Source: Nocardiopsis potens DSM 45234 (GTDB lineage Bacteria; Actinomycetota; Actinomycetes; Streptosporangiales; Streptosporangiaceae). Taken from it: a stretch of 64,000 nucleotides of DNA. Under the pieces are notes generated by a model that was not told the DNA's origin, made no database searches, and was given only the letters and a program-made list of their open reading frames with translations. The position numbers and the translations under genes were made by a program. The DNA is taken from the NCBI RefSeq assembly GCF_000341105.1, contig NZ_ANBB01000009.1, forward strand, positions 1-64,000, in the 5' to 3' direction. Each line of letters begins with the position of its first letter. The stretch's first letter is position 1. Shown piece after piece: positions 50,310 through 58,829 of this stretch.

Positions 50310-51278
50310 TCATCCCCCCAGGCCGCGGAAGTGCTCCAGGTCGGCGTTGGCCCCGGTGACGACGGTGGCGACCGGGCCGGGGACATCGTGCGCCTCGATC
50401 GCGGCCAGGCCCGCGGCGCCCGCCGGCTCGGGCAGCACCCCCAGCGTCTCGGCGGCCAGGTGCATCGCCGAGCGGATCCGCCCGTCGTCGACCAGGACCA
50501 CCTCGTCGACCAGGGCCCGGGTGCGGCGGACCGATTCGGGGTGCGGCCGGGCGATGGTGATGCCCGCGGCGAAGGTACTGGACGGGGCGACCGGCTCCGG
50601 CACCCCGGTGCGCCAGGCGCGGGCCAGGGCGGGTGCGGCGGCCGCCCCCGCGCCGATGATCCGCACCCCGGGGGCGTGCGCCTTGACCCACCGGGCGACC
50701 CCGGTGACCAGCGCGCCGTCGCCCAGCGGCAGCACCACCGCGTCGAACCCGCCGGTGCGCAGCAGCTCCGCACCGATGGTGCCGGCGCCCTCGGCGATGG
50801 CGGCGTCCCGGCCGTCCTGCAGGAGCACCCGGTCGGGGCCGTCCTCGGCGTAGGCGGCGGCCGCCGCCTGGAAGTCGCCGCCGACCCGGTGCACCCGGGC
50901 GCCGAAGCCCTCCATCCGCCCGGTCTTCAGCGGCGAGGCGGTGGCGGGCACGAAGACCGTCGCGGTCATCCCGCGGTGCCGCGCGGCGTAGGCCACCGCC
51001 TGGCCGAAGTTCCCGCCGCCGGAGGCGCAGACCAGCTCGGCGCCGGCCGGCGCCTGCGCGGCCGCGAACCCGGCCCCGCGCCCCTTGAAGCTGCGCAGCG
51101 GGTTCAGCGTCTCCACCTTGACCAGCACCCGGCGCCCCAGCCGCTCCTCCAGGGCGGCCTCCCGGTACTGCGGGGAGTCCAGGAACACCGGGTCGATCAC
51201 CTCCCGCGCCCGGGCGATGTTCTGCAGGTCCAGGTCGGCGGCGGCCTCCGGGCCGGTCTCGGTTCGGTGCTGGGGCAT
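50310..51278 (-). CDS. PLP-dependent threonine/serine dehydratase-like enzyme
   Basis: 322 aa. Fold-type II PLP enzyme: the cofactor Lys65 lies in LNPLRSFKGRGAGFAAAQAP and the phosphate/Asn loop in ELVCASGGGNFGQAVAYAAR (SGGGNFG). It continues with MTATVFVPATASPLKTGRME, and VVLPLGDGALVTGVARWV is the glycine-rich phosphate loop. There is no ACT regulatory domain. It resembles serine/threonine ammonia-lyases and diaminopropionate-lyase relatives. It is divergent from an AsnC/Lrp regulator, a common arrangement for amino-acid catabolism, so its expression is probably amino-acid-responsive. The region upstream of the flavoenzyme gene, 50013-50309, has no gene. Confidence 0.9.
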   Translation of the reverse strand: MPQHRTETGPEAAADLDLQNIARAREVIDPVFLDSPQYREAALEERLGRRVLVKVETLNPLRSFKGRGAGFAAAQAPAGAELVCASGGGNFGQAVAYAARHRGMTATVFVPATASPLKTGRMEGFGARVHRVGGDFQAAAAAYAEDGPDRVLLQDGRDAAIAEGAGTIGAELLRTGGFDAVVLPLGDGALVTGVARWVKAHAPGVRIIGAGAAAAPALARAWRTGVPEPVAPSSTFAAGITIARPHPESVRRTRALVDEVVLVDDGRIRSAMHLAAETLGVLPEPAGAAGLAAIEAHDVPGPVATVVTGANADLEHFRGLGG

Positions 51279-51404
51279 GGTCGCTCGGTCCCTTCCGGTC
51301 GGCGGATGCGGGCGCCGTCCTGGGCGGTCGGACCGTCCGGGGCGCTCAACGGCCACGCTAGGGCGGACGGCCCGGGCGCCGATTGAATGTTTCCGGCCCC
51401 GCGT

Positions 51405-51417
51405 GCAAGATTCTTGC
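51405..51417. promoter_or_regulatory. Lrp/AsnC-type palindrome at the regulator start
   Basis: GCAAGA-T-TCTTGC, perfect, ending directly at the GTG start of the AsnC gene and facing the lyase gene. It is likely the binding site of that regulator; there is no ribosome site, so translation may be leaderless. Confidence 0.6.
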
Positions 51418-51906
51418 GTGCGCACCGATCCCGACCTCGACGACCTGGACCGCCGCCTGCTCGGCCTGCTCCAGCGGGACGCCCGCCGCCCGCTGCACGA
51501 GCTCGGCGACGAGGTGGGGCTCTCGCCCAGTGCGGTGCAGCGGCGGCTGAAACGGCTGCGCGCCTCCGGGGTGATCCGCGCCGAGGTGGCCGTGCTCGAC
51601 CAGCGGGCCCTCGGCGTCGGCCTGGGCTCGGTCGTGCTGGTGGCACTGGTCGACGACGACCCGGCCCGGCACGCCGCGTTCCGCGACCGGCTGCGCGCCG
51701 AACCGGCGGTGCAGCAGTGCTTCGGCATCATCGGGCAATGGGACTACGTGGTCCTGCTGCTCTCCCGGGACATCGCGGAGAACCGGGAGCTCTCCGCCGA
51801 GCTGTTCGGCCCCGGGACCGGGGTGCACCGGTACGAGACGCTGCCCGCCTACGAGACGGTGAAGTCGGGGCTGGCCCTGCCGCTGCAGCCTCCTCGCCCC
51901 CGATGA
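51418..51906 (+). CDS. AsnC/Lrp family transcriptional regulator
   Basis: 162 aa from a GTG. The N-terminal HTH reads LDDLDRRLLGLLQRDARRPL, HELGDEVGLSPSAVQRRLKR and LRASGVIRAEVAVLDQRALG. The C-terminal RAM/AsnC ligand domain includes SVVLVALVDDDPARHAAFRD, AVQQCFGIIGQWDYVVLLLS and ETLPAYETVKSGLALPL. Such regulators form octamers and respond to amino acids. It is divergent from the PLP lyase, which it probably controls through the palindrome at 51405-51417. Its stop codon lies inside the terminal inverted repeat of the element that follows. Confidence 0.92.
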   Translation: MRTDPDLDDLDRRLLGLLQRDARRPLHELGDEVGLSPSAVQRRLKRLRASGVIRAEVAVLDQRALGVGLGSVVLVALVDDDPARHAAFRDRLRAEPAVQQCFGIIGQWDYVVLLLSRDIAENRELSAELFGPGTGVHRYETLPAYETVKSGLALPLQPPRPR

Positions 51907-53155
51907 TCATGACGGTGCGGCCTATCAAGGCGGCCTGTCGTCAAGTGGCCGTTGCAACGAGGAACCCGGGGAGGGGCGGGGACGGGAGGGCGCGCCGGCC
52001 GCCCGGTCGGGCGCGGCGCCCCACGGAGCGAAGCTCAAGACCAGCGGCGACGGCGCCGGTAAGGGCAGGGTGCAGGCGTCGCCCGGGCGCGGCATCTCGC
52101 GGGGCCAGGGTTCAAACCGGCGGCGAGGGCGGGAGGGGGACCGGCCGGTCGGTCCGGTGCGGCGCCTCGCGGAGCGGGGGTTCAAGCGGGCGGCGACGGC
52201 GGGAGGGGCCGGGCGCCGCGTTCACCGGCCCGGCCCGCACCCACCAGGGGGCCTTATCCCCATATGCCTGGTTCGCGGCGGGGAACGGGCGGGAGCGGCA
52301 GCGCCCTGCGCACCGCGAGAGCACCCCGATTACATCTACCAGCGAGTAGTAAGCCCCGAAGCCCCCATTGCCCCCTCCCCGGTTACCCGGAGTGGCCAAG
52401 GCGGGCCCTCCCGGCAGGGCAAATACGACATCTCGCCCCCGCGCCATCCCTCCCCGGGTTCCGGCCCCCTGCATCCCGGCCTTCCGGGCCGCTCGAACCC
52501 CCCAACACCGGCCCGACCGAGGCGATTCGGACCCCTGGAGGGCCGATCCGGGCCGGGATGCGCGCCCGGGAATCACCGGGGGGCTCTCGCGGTGCGCAGG
52601 GCACCCCACCCAACCATCACCCTACGCATTCACCCAGGTCAGGGAGGGGTAGCGGATTCAGGGGCGGCCGGCCCCGGCGCCCGGGCGACGCGGGAACGGC
52701 GAACCCGCCACCCCGGACCGCCCCGACCGCCCAGCCCGCTCTGCCGCACCCGACCGACCGGCCGGTCCCCCCACCGCCGCCCTCGCCGCCCGCTTGAGCC
52801 CCGGCCCCGTGGGGCCCGACACCCGGGCGACGCCTGCACCCCGCCCCACCGCTGCCGTCGCCGCCCGTCTTGACCTGCACTCCGCGAGGCGCCGCACCGG
52901 ACCGACCAGCCGGTCCCCACCACCGCCCTCGCTGCCAGCCTGAACCGCCACCCCGTGGGGCCCGACACCCGGCCGAGGCGCCCGACCGCGCCCCTGCCCG
53001 CGCCGTCGCCGCCGGTATGAACCCTCGCTCCGCGAGGCGCCGCGCCCGGCCGACCGGCCGGTCCTCCTGTCCTCCTGTCCTCTGGTGTGCGGTGTTGGAA
53101 CAGACGCTGGAAACCACCCGGTTCGATAGGGCCGCGCCGCCATGATCATCGGGGG
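51897..53155. mobile_element. Non-coding element copy 1: terminal inverted repeats, opposed ~72-bp arrays, conserved core
   Basis: The ends are perfect 15-bp inverted repeats CCCCCGATGATCATG (51897-51911) and its complement (53141-53155), extended inward with mismatches (CGGTGCGGCCTATC against CGGCGCGGCCCTATC). Inside are three tandem units starting near 52013, 52089 and 52159, then a core of about 500 bp, then about four units in reverse orientation (about 52770-53075). The core shares extensive sequence with 62600-63080. Differences between copies include single-base indels, so it is not protein coding. No transposase gene lies inside. Confidence 0.75.
52303..52602. repeat. 20-bp inverted repeat bounding the core of element copy 1
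   Basis: GCCCTGCGCACCGCGAGAGC (52303-52322) is the exact complement of GCTCTCGCGGTGCGCAGGGC (52583-52602). A 52-nt block overlapping the left arm (52306-52357) is identical in copy 2. Confidence 0.85.
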
Positions 53156-53308
53156 CGGGGGGTGGAAAACCTGTTGCGCCCGGCCCCGGACGTGGTCCAA
53201 CCTTGGGCCGTCTTCGGTCACCGAGAGTGAGGAGCAGCGGCGTGCGGCGGTCCTGCGGAGTCTTCGAGTCCCTTTTCCGCTCTCGAATTCCCGAGGACAC
53301 CACCGCCC

Positions 53309-55291
53309 ATGGCCCCGACCCTCAACATCGGCATCGTCGCGCATGTCGACGCCGGTAAGACCAGCCTCACCGAGCGGCTCCTGTTCGACACCGGCGCGAT
53401 CGACCGGCTCGGCCGGGTCGACGCCGGCGACACCCGCACCGACACCGGGCGCATCGAGCGCGAGCGCGGCATCACCGTGCGCGCCGCCGTCGCCCCGTTC
53501 ACCGTCGGCGGCACCCGGGTCAACCTGATCGACACCCCCGGCCACACCGACTTCGTCGCCGAGGTGGAGCGCGCCCTCGCCGTGCTCGACGGCGCGGTCC
53601 TCGTCCTCTCCGCGGTGGAGGGGGTGCAGGCGCACACCCGCGTCCTGATGCGCACCCTGCGCGAGGCCGGGCTGCCGGCGCTGCTCTTCGTCAACAAGAC
53701 CGACCGGGCGGGCGCCCGCCCTGAGGGCGTGCTGGCCGACGTCCGGCGGCGGCTGGCGCCGAACGCGCTCGCCCTCGGCGCGGTCGAGGAGCCGGGCACG
53801 CCCGGCGCGCGCACCGTGCCGTTCTCCCTGGCCGACCCGGTGTTCGCCCTGCGCGCCGCGGAGGTCCTCGCCGAGCACGACGACGGCCTGCTGGCGGCGG
53901 TCGTGGACGACCTGCCGCTGCCGCCCGCGGCGGAGCTGGCCGAGCGGCTGGCCGCGCAGACCGCCCGGGGCCTGGTGCACCCGGTGCTGTTCGGCTCGGC
54001 GATCACCGGCGCCGGCGTGGACGCGCTGATCTCCGCCGTCACCGGCCTGCTCCCGGCGGGAGGACTCGGGGCGGAGGACCCGGAGGACGGCGGGCCGCGC
54101 GGCACCGTGTTCGCGGTCGAGCGCGCCCCCTCCGGGGAGAAGACCGGCTACCTGCGGCTCTTCTCCGGCCGGCTGGAGCCCCGGGCCCGGGTCGCCTTCG
54201 ACCGGGCCGATCCGGGCTCCCCGCCGCACGAGGGGCGGATCACCCGGCTGGAGGTGGTGGGCGCCGAGACCGACCGGGGCCGGGCACTGACCGGCGGGGA
54301 GATCGGCCGCATCGGCGGACCGCCCGGCCTGCGCGTCGGCGACCGGCTGGGGCCGCCGCCACCGGGGGCGCGGGCCGCGCGCTTCGCCCGCCCCTCGCTG
54401 GAGTCGGTGGCCCGCCCGGTGCACGCCGCCGACGCGCCGCGCATGCACGCGGCGCTGAGTGCGCTCGCCGAGCAGGACCCGCTGATCCGGGTGCGCACCG
54501 TCCCGGGCGAGGGGGCGGCGGTGCTGCTCTACGGGGAGGTGCAGAAGGAGGTCATCGCCGCGACGCTGGCCGAGGACTTCGGGGTGAAGGCGGTCTTCGA
54601 ACCCGGCCGCACCGTGCACACCGAGTACGTGGCCGGCGTCGGCGAGGCGGTGGAGACCATGGACTCCCAACCGCAGGACGGCTTCTGGGCCTCGATCGGG
54701 CTGCGCGTCGCGCCGGCGGCAGGGGAGGGCGTCCGGTTCACCCGGGAGGTGGAGCTGGGGGCGCTGCCGGCCGCCTTCGACCGCGCCATCGAGGAGACCG
54801 TCCACCTCGCCCTGGAGCAGGGCCTCTACGGCTGGCCGGTGGCCGGCTGCGAGGTGGTGCTGGTCCGCAGCGGCTTCTCCTCGGTGTTCAGTACGGCGGC
54901 CGACTTCCGCGCGCTGACCCCGCTGGTGCTGATGCGCGCCCTGCACCGGGCCGGGACCCGGGTCCACGAGCCCGTGCACGCCTTCGAGGCGGACGTCCCC
55001 GCCGACGCCCTGGGCCCGGTCACCGCCGCCCTGTCCCGCAGCGGCGCCCGCGTCCGCGAGTCGGCCCCGGCGGGGGAGAAGGGGGGCGAGTGGCACCTCA
55101 CCGGCGACCTTCCGGCCCGCGCCGCGCACCCGCTGCAGCAGTCCTTTCCGGGCCTGACCGGCGGCGAGGGCGTCCTGGTCACCCGCCCGGTCGGCGGGGA
55201 CCCGCCCCGCCGCCCCCGCACGGACGGCAACCCGCTGGACCGCGCGGAGTACATGATCTGGCTGAACAACGCCGGTTCCCGGAAGGGGTGA
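53309..55291 (+). CDS. Ribosomal protection GTPase (TetM/OtrA-type, EF-G-like)
   Basis: 660 aa, the normal length of tetracycline ribosomal protection proteins (about 640-663) and shorter than EF-G. The GTPase motifs are IGIVAHVDAGKTSLTERLLF (G1), DTRTDTGRIERERGITVRAA (G2/switch), NLIDTPGHTDFVAEVERALA (G3) and ALLFVNKTDRAGA (G4). Domain II starts near residue 265 and domains III-V follow, ending with VHAFEADVPADALGPVTAAL. Such proteins release tetracyclines from the ribosome; in actinomycetes the type is often self-resistance, as OtrA. No tetracycline biosynthetic genes are near. The ribosome site is weak (GAGGA 12 bases upstream). Confidence 0.9.
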   Translation: MAPTLNIGIVAHVDAGKTSLTERLLFDTGAIDRLGRVDAGDTRTDTGRIERERGITVRAAVAPFTVGGTRVNLIDTPGHTDFVAEVERALAVLDGAVLVLSAVEGVQAHTRVLMRTLREAGLPALLFVNKTDRAGARPEGVLADVRRRLAPNALALGAVEEPGTPGARTVPFSLADPVFALRAAEVLAEHDDGLLAAVVDDLPLPPAAELAERLAAQTARGLVHPVLFGSAITGAGVDALISAVTGLLPAGGLGAEDPEDGGPRGTVFAVERAPSGEKTGYLRLFSGRLEPRARVAFDRADPGSPPHEGRITRLEVVGAETDRGRALTGGEIGRIGGPPGLRVGDRLGPPPPGARAARFARPSLESVARPVHAADAPRMHAALSALAEQDPLIRVRTVPGEGAAVLLYGEVQKEVIAATLAEDFGVKAVFEPGRTVHTEYVAGVGEAVETMDSQPQDGFWASIGLRVAPAAGEGVRFTREVELGALPAAFDRAIEETVHLALEQGLYGWPVAGCEVVLVRSGFSSVFSTAADFRALTPLVLMRALHRAGTRVHEPVHAFEADVPADALGPVTAALSRSGARVRESAPAGEKGGEWHLTGDLPARAAHPLQQSFPGLTGGEGVLVTRPVGGDPPRRPRTDGNPLDRAEYMIWLNNAGSRKG

Positions 55292-55318
55292 CCTCCGGGC
55301 CGGCCTCCGGCGCCGCAG

Positions 55319-55354
55319 GGGAGGGGCCGCCGGCCGGGATCGGCGGCCCCTCCC
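55319..55354. terminator. Bidirectional hairpin terminator
   Basis: GGGAGGGGCCGCCG (55319-55332) pairs with CGGCGGCCCCTCCC (55341-55354), a perfect 14-bp stem with an 8-nt loop between convergent GTPase and aminopeptidase genes. Confidence 0.8.
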
Positions 55355-55383
55355 GCGTACGCGGGGAGCGCGGGCCTCCGGCC

Positions 55384-56166
55384 TCACCGCCGCGCCTGCT
55401 CCGGCAGGGTGAGGATCTCGGCTCCGTCGTCGGTGATGGCGATGGTGTGCTCGCTGTGCGCCGTCCGGCAGCCCGTCGCGCTGCGCAGCGTCCACCCGTC
55501 GGCGTCGGTGACGAGTTCGGCGGTGTCGGCCATGATCCAGGGCTCCAGCGCCAGCAGCAGCCCGGGGCGCAGCTTGGGTCCGCGCCCGGGCCGGCCGGTG
55601 TTCGGGACGTGCGGGTCCTGGTGCATCGTCGATCCGATGCCGTGCCCGCCGAACTGGGTGTTGATCGGGTACCCGGCCTCGCGGAGGACCGTGCCGATGG
55701 CGTGGGAGATGTCGCCGATGCGGGCCCCGGGGCCGGCGGCCGCGATGCCCGCGGCCAGCGCGCGCTCGGTCGCGCCGATCATCGCGGTGTTCTCCGGGGG
55801 CTCCGTGCCGCCCACGGTGAAGCTGATCGCGGCGTCCGCGGCGACCCCGCGTTTGGCGACGGCGAGGTCCAGCGTGAGCAGGTCGCCGTCGGCGAGGGTG
55901 TAGTCGTGCGGCAGCCCGTGGAGCACGGCGTCGTTGACGCCCGTGCAGATGTAGTGGCCGAACGGGCCGCGGCCGAAGGACGGCGCGTAGTCGACGTAGC
56001 AGGACTCCGCCCCCGCCCGGTCGATCATCTCCTTGGTCCACCGGTCGATGTCCAGGAGGTTGGTGCCGGCCTCGGCGCGGCCCTTCAGCGTCTGCAGGAT
56101 GTCGCCGACCAGGGCGCCCGTGTCCCTGGCCCGGGCCAGCTGGGTGGGGTCGAGGATCTCGATCAT
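55384..56166 (-). CDS. map: Type I methionine aminopeptidase
   Basis: 260-aa enzyme that removes the initiator Met from nascent proteins. The five metal ligands are recognisable: Asp in DLLTLDLAVAKRG, Asp in VAADAAISFTVGG, His in FGGHGIGSTMHQDPHV, Glu in GLLLALEPWIMA and Glu in TAHSEHTIAI. The substrate His is in CTGVNDAVLHGLPHDY. There is no N-terminal zinc-finger extension. It lacks the usual neighbours (adenylate kinase, secY, infA), so it is likely an extra copy. It sits at the end of the ABC-2 operon with a palindrome in between. Confidence 0.93.
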   Translation of the reverse strand: MIEILDPTQLARARDTGALVGDILQTLKGRAEAGTNLLDIDRWTKEMIDRAGAESCYVDYAPSFGRGPFGHYICTGVNDAVLHGLPHDYTLADGDLLTLDLAVAKRGVAADAAISFTVGGTEPPENTAMIGATERALAAGIAAAGPGARIGDISHAIGTVLREAGYPINTQFGGHGIGSTMHQDPHVPNTGRPGRGPKLRPGLLLALEPWIMADTAELVTDADGWTLRSATGCRTAHSEHTIAITDDGAEILTLPEQARR

Positions 56167-56195
56167 GCGGCGCCCTTCTCAAGCGGTCGATAACT

Positions 56196-56219
56196 AGGCT
56201 GGCCATACTATACCAGCCT
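56196..56219. promoter_or_regulatory. Inverted repeat overlapping the map promoter region
   Basis: AGGCTGG-CCATACTATA-CCAGCCT, 7-bp arms around a 10-bp AT-rich loop that contains the only -10-like sequence (TATAGT on the minus strand) upstream of map. It is probably an operator; a weak terminator for the ABC genes is the alternative. Confidence 0.5.
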
Positions 56220-56248
56220 TAGAATCGACGATCCGGGCGGGCCGCCGC

Positions 56249-57001
56249 TCACGCCCGGGCGTCGGTCCGGTCCAGGAGCAGGGCGGACGCCGCGATCAGG
56301 ACCCCGGTGAGGAGCGCCGCGGCGCCCGCGATCGAAGCGGCGCCGCCCAGGGTGAGGGCCCCGGTGTCGGCGAAGGTCCCGGTGCCCAGCTGCGTCGCCC
56401 GGCCGACCAGGGCGTAGGGCAGGGCGGACGCGGCGGCGCCGGCCCCGAGCATGAGCAGCACGATCGCCCCGGCGGCGCCGAGGAACGCCATCGCGACGGG
56501 GGCGGCGAACGAGCGCATCAGCATCGACAGCCCCGACTGGAGTACCGCCACGGGCACGCACGCCGCCGCGATCACGGCGCTGATCAGGACGTACCTGCCC
56601 GGAGGCAGCCCGGGCAGCGCGAAGACCAGCTTCCCGGCCAGGACCACCGCCGCCAGCATCACCCCCTGCATCGCGGCGGCCAGCGCGGACACGACCGCGG
56701 CCTTGGCCGCCACGATCCGCAGCGCCGGGGTCGGCCCGCCCATCAGCGCGTTCCAGTTCCCGCCCCGGTGCTCGACCCGCCACACCAGGGAGGCCAGCAC
56801 CCCGATGCCGACCGTGAGCGGGAACAGGCCGTAGAGGACCACCGAGCGGAGCCACAGCGTGTGCCAGCCCTCCTCCGGCCGCTCACCGGAGACGACCGTG
56901 TTGACCGTCCCGACCAGCACCAGGGCCACCGGGAGCAGCAGCACCACGACCCAGCTCAGCGAGCGCTTCACCTTGAGGAACTCGGCGCGGACGGCACCCA
57001 T
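56249..57001 (-). CDS. ABC-2 type transporter permease (second)
   Basis: 250 aa, six membrane helices. AVRAEFLKVKRSLSWVVVLL at the N-terminus is typical of lantibiotic/bacitracin-type ABC-2 permeases (ABC2_membrane_4). WRVEHRGGNWNALMGGPTPA is the cytosolic coupling loop conserved in this group, and the last helices are GGAASIAGAAALLTGVLIAA. It starts 2 bp after the first permease gene's stop, so the two form a heterodimeric channel with the ATPase at 57750. Confidence 0.9.
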   Translation of the reverse strand: MGAVRAEFLKVKRSLSWVVVLLLPVALVLVGTVNTVVSGERPEEGWHTLWLRSVVLYGLFPLTVGIGVLASLVWRVEHRGGNWNALMGGPTPALRIVAAKAAVVSALAAAMQGVMLAAVVLAGKLVFALPGLPPGRYVLISAVIAAACVPVAVLQSGLSMLMRSFAAPVAMAFLGAAGAIVLLMLGAGAAASALPYALVGRATQLGTGTFADTGALTLGGAASIAGAAALLTGVLIAASALLLDRTDARA

Positions 57002-57003
57002 GG

Positions 57004-57753
57004 TCAATCCTCCCGTCGGTCGAACAGGGCGGTGGCGAGCAGGAACAGGGCGGCCCCCGCCGCGCCCAGGGCCGCGACGGCCGAGTGGTCCGGGGCGAGC
57101 ATCACCAGGGCGCCGTCCCGGTAGTCGGCCGCCGTCGCCAGCGCGTAGTACCCCCACGGGAACGTGTGCGCGAGCCAGGGCGGCAGCCCGGTGGCGGTCG
57201 CGGCGAGCACCGACCCCAGCACCCCGAGGCCCAGCCCGACCAGCTGGTTGTCGACCCGGGCCGAGACCAGGACGTGCAGGGCGAGCAGGACGAGGTTGAC
57301 CACCGCGACCGAGGCGGTGTACCCGGCCCACGCCCCCACCGGAACGGGGGCGGCGACGCCCAGCAGCACGCCCGCCCCGATGAGCAGCAGGCTCTGCAGC
57401 GCCGTCGCCGCGGACACCACGCAGCCGAGCGCGGCGAACTTGATCCGGCAGAGCCGCCCCGGGGTGATCCCGGAGGTCTGGGAGAGCAGCCAGCCGCCGC
57501 CCCGGTGCTCGATGTCGACCTGGCGGGAGGCGAGGACCGCCAGCAGCACCGGCGAGGCCAGCGGCACCGCGAGCGCCATGCTCGCCAGCAGCGGCTCCCA
57601 GGACCGCTCCCCGGCCGGATCGGCGAACGCCGGAGCGGTGACCGCGGTGAGGAGGGACAGCCCTGCCGTGCAGGCGATCAGGGTCCCCGCGACCGCCGCG
57701 ACCCGCAGGCCGCGCATCTTGGCGAACTCGTTCGCCACCGCGCGCCCGATCAC
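57004..57753 (-). CDS. ABC-2 type transporter permease (first)
   Basis: 249 aa from a GTG in a GTGA overlap with the ATPase gene. The N-terminus VIGRAVANEFAKMRGLRVAA leads into six helices; SRQVDIEHRGGGWLLSQTSG is the equivalent of the coupling loop in its partner permease (VEHRGGNWNALMGG). The shared H-R-G-G motif shows the two permeases are paralogues. This permease pair plus one ATPase matches the NisFEG/SpaFEG-like or BcrAB-like lantibiotic and bacitracin immunity layout. Confidence 0.9.
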   Translation of the reverse strand: MIGRAVANEFAKMRGLRVAAVAGTLIACTAGLSLLTAVTAPAFADPAGERSWEPLLASMALAVPLASPVLLAVLASRQVDIEHRGGGWLLSQTSGITPGRLCRIKFAALGCVVSAATALQSLLLIGAGVLLGVAAPVPVGAWAGYTASVAVVNLVLLALHVLVSARVDNQLVGLGLGVLGSVLAATATGLPPWLAHTFPWGYYALATAADYRDGALVMLAPDHSAVAALGAAGAALFLLATALFDRRED

Positions 57754-58655
57754 AGGCCACCGCCCCCGGTGAGGTCCATGAACACGTCCTCCAGCGACCG
57801 CTCGCCGCGGCGCACCCCGTGGACGTCGACCCCCGCCCCGACCAGGTGCGCGACCGCCTTCGCCGTCGCCCGGTCGTCGAGCCCGGCCAGCCGGACCGAG
57901 GTCCCGTCGAGCCGGCTCTCGAACCCCCCGGACAGCAGCGAGTGCGCGTACGCCGGGTCGGGGGTGTCGATCAGCACGTCCGGGGCGGAGCGGGCGAAGA
58001 GCTCGGCGCGGGTGCCCTGGAAGAGCAGCCGGCCGCCGCCGAGGATGCCCAGCACCGTGGCGGTCCGGTCGATCTCGCCGAGCAGGTGGCTGGAGACCAT
58101 CACCGTCACCCCGTCCCCGGCCAGGCGCCGGAGCAGTCCGCGGATCTCCTCGATGCCGGCGGGGTCCAGGCCGTTGGTCGGCTCGTCGAGGATCAGCAGC
58201 CGGGGCTCGCGGGCCAGCGCCATCGCGATGCCCAGGCGCTGCTTCATGCCCAGCGAGTAGGCGCGGACCTTCTTGTCCAGGTGGTCCTGGAGCCGGACGG
58301 TGCGCACCGCGCGGGCGACCTGCCCGTCGCCGAGCCCCAGCAGGCGCTGGACCAGGCGCATGTTCTCCCGGCCGGTGAGGTGGCCGTAGCCGGGAGGGGT
58401 CTCGATGAGCGAGCCGATCCCGCCGAGCAGCTCCCGCCTGGTGGAGCGCCGCATCGGCCGGCCGCCGATGCGGATCTCGCCCGAGCTGGGCCGCACCAGC
58501 CCCAGCAGCATCTTCATGGTGGTGGACTTGCCCGACCCGTTGGGGCCGAGGAATCCGTACACGCACCCCTCCGGGATGCGCAGGTCGAGGTCGTGCACGA
58601 CGGGGTGCTCCCGGTAGCGCTTGGCGAGCCGGTCGGTGGTGACGATGTCGGGCAT
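57750..58655 (-). CDS. ABC transporter ATP-binding protein (BcrA/NisF-like)
   Basis: 301 aa from the ATG at 58655. Motifs: VYGFLGPNGSGKSTTMKMLL (Walker A), GSLIETPPGYGHLTGRENMR (Q-loop region with the typical E-x-P-x-x-Y/G-L-T-G-x-E-N pattern of antimicrobial-peptide ABC ATPases), VRAYSLGMKQRLGIAMALAR (signature, SLGMKQR), RLLILDEPTNGLDPAGIEEI (Walker B) and VMVSSHLLGEIDRTATVLGI (H-loop). A C-terminal extension ends GERSLEDVFMDLTGGG. It is the first gene after the two-component system, separated by 174 bp. The likely role is immunity or efflux of peptide antibiotics. Confidence 0.93.
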   Translation of the reverse strand: MPDIVTTDRLAKRYREHPVVHDLDLRIPEGCVYGFLGPNGSGKSTTMKMLLGLVRPSSGEIRIGGRPMRRSTRRELLGGIGSLIETPPGYGHLTGRENMRLVQRLLGLGDGQVARAVRTVRLQDHLDKKVRAYSLGMKQRLGIAMALAREPRLLILDEPTNGLDPAGIEEIRGLLRRLAGDGVTVMVSSHLLGEIDRTATVLGILGGGRLLFQGTRAELFARSAPDVLIDTPDPAYAHSLLSGGFESRLDGTSVRLAGLDDRATAKAVAHLVGAGVDVHGVRRGERSLEDVFMDLTGGGGL

Positions 58656-58829
58656 GCACGCCACTGTGCCGGGGCCCGGCCGTGCGGATCGTCTGCCCGG
58701 CGGCGGATCTTCGCCCTCCTGCCGAGGGAGGAGGGCGGCGCCCGCGTACGCCCAGGGGCATAGGCGGCCGGGCACCGCCCGCAGGCGAGGGGCGGGGGAG
58801 AGCGGCCTCGGGGCCGGCGGCGCCTGCGG

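Noticed and set aside
52070-52873. Protein gene inside the repeat element
   Set aside because: The frame is open only because of high GC. The second copy carries single-base insertions and deletions at many points, which would break any shared protein, and the product has no recognisable domain.
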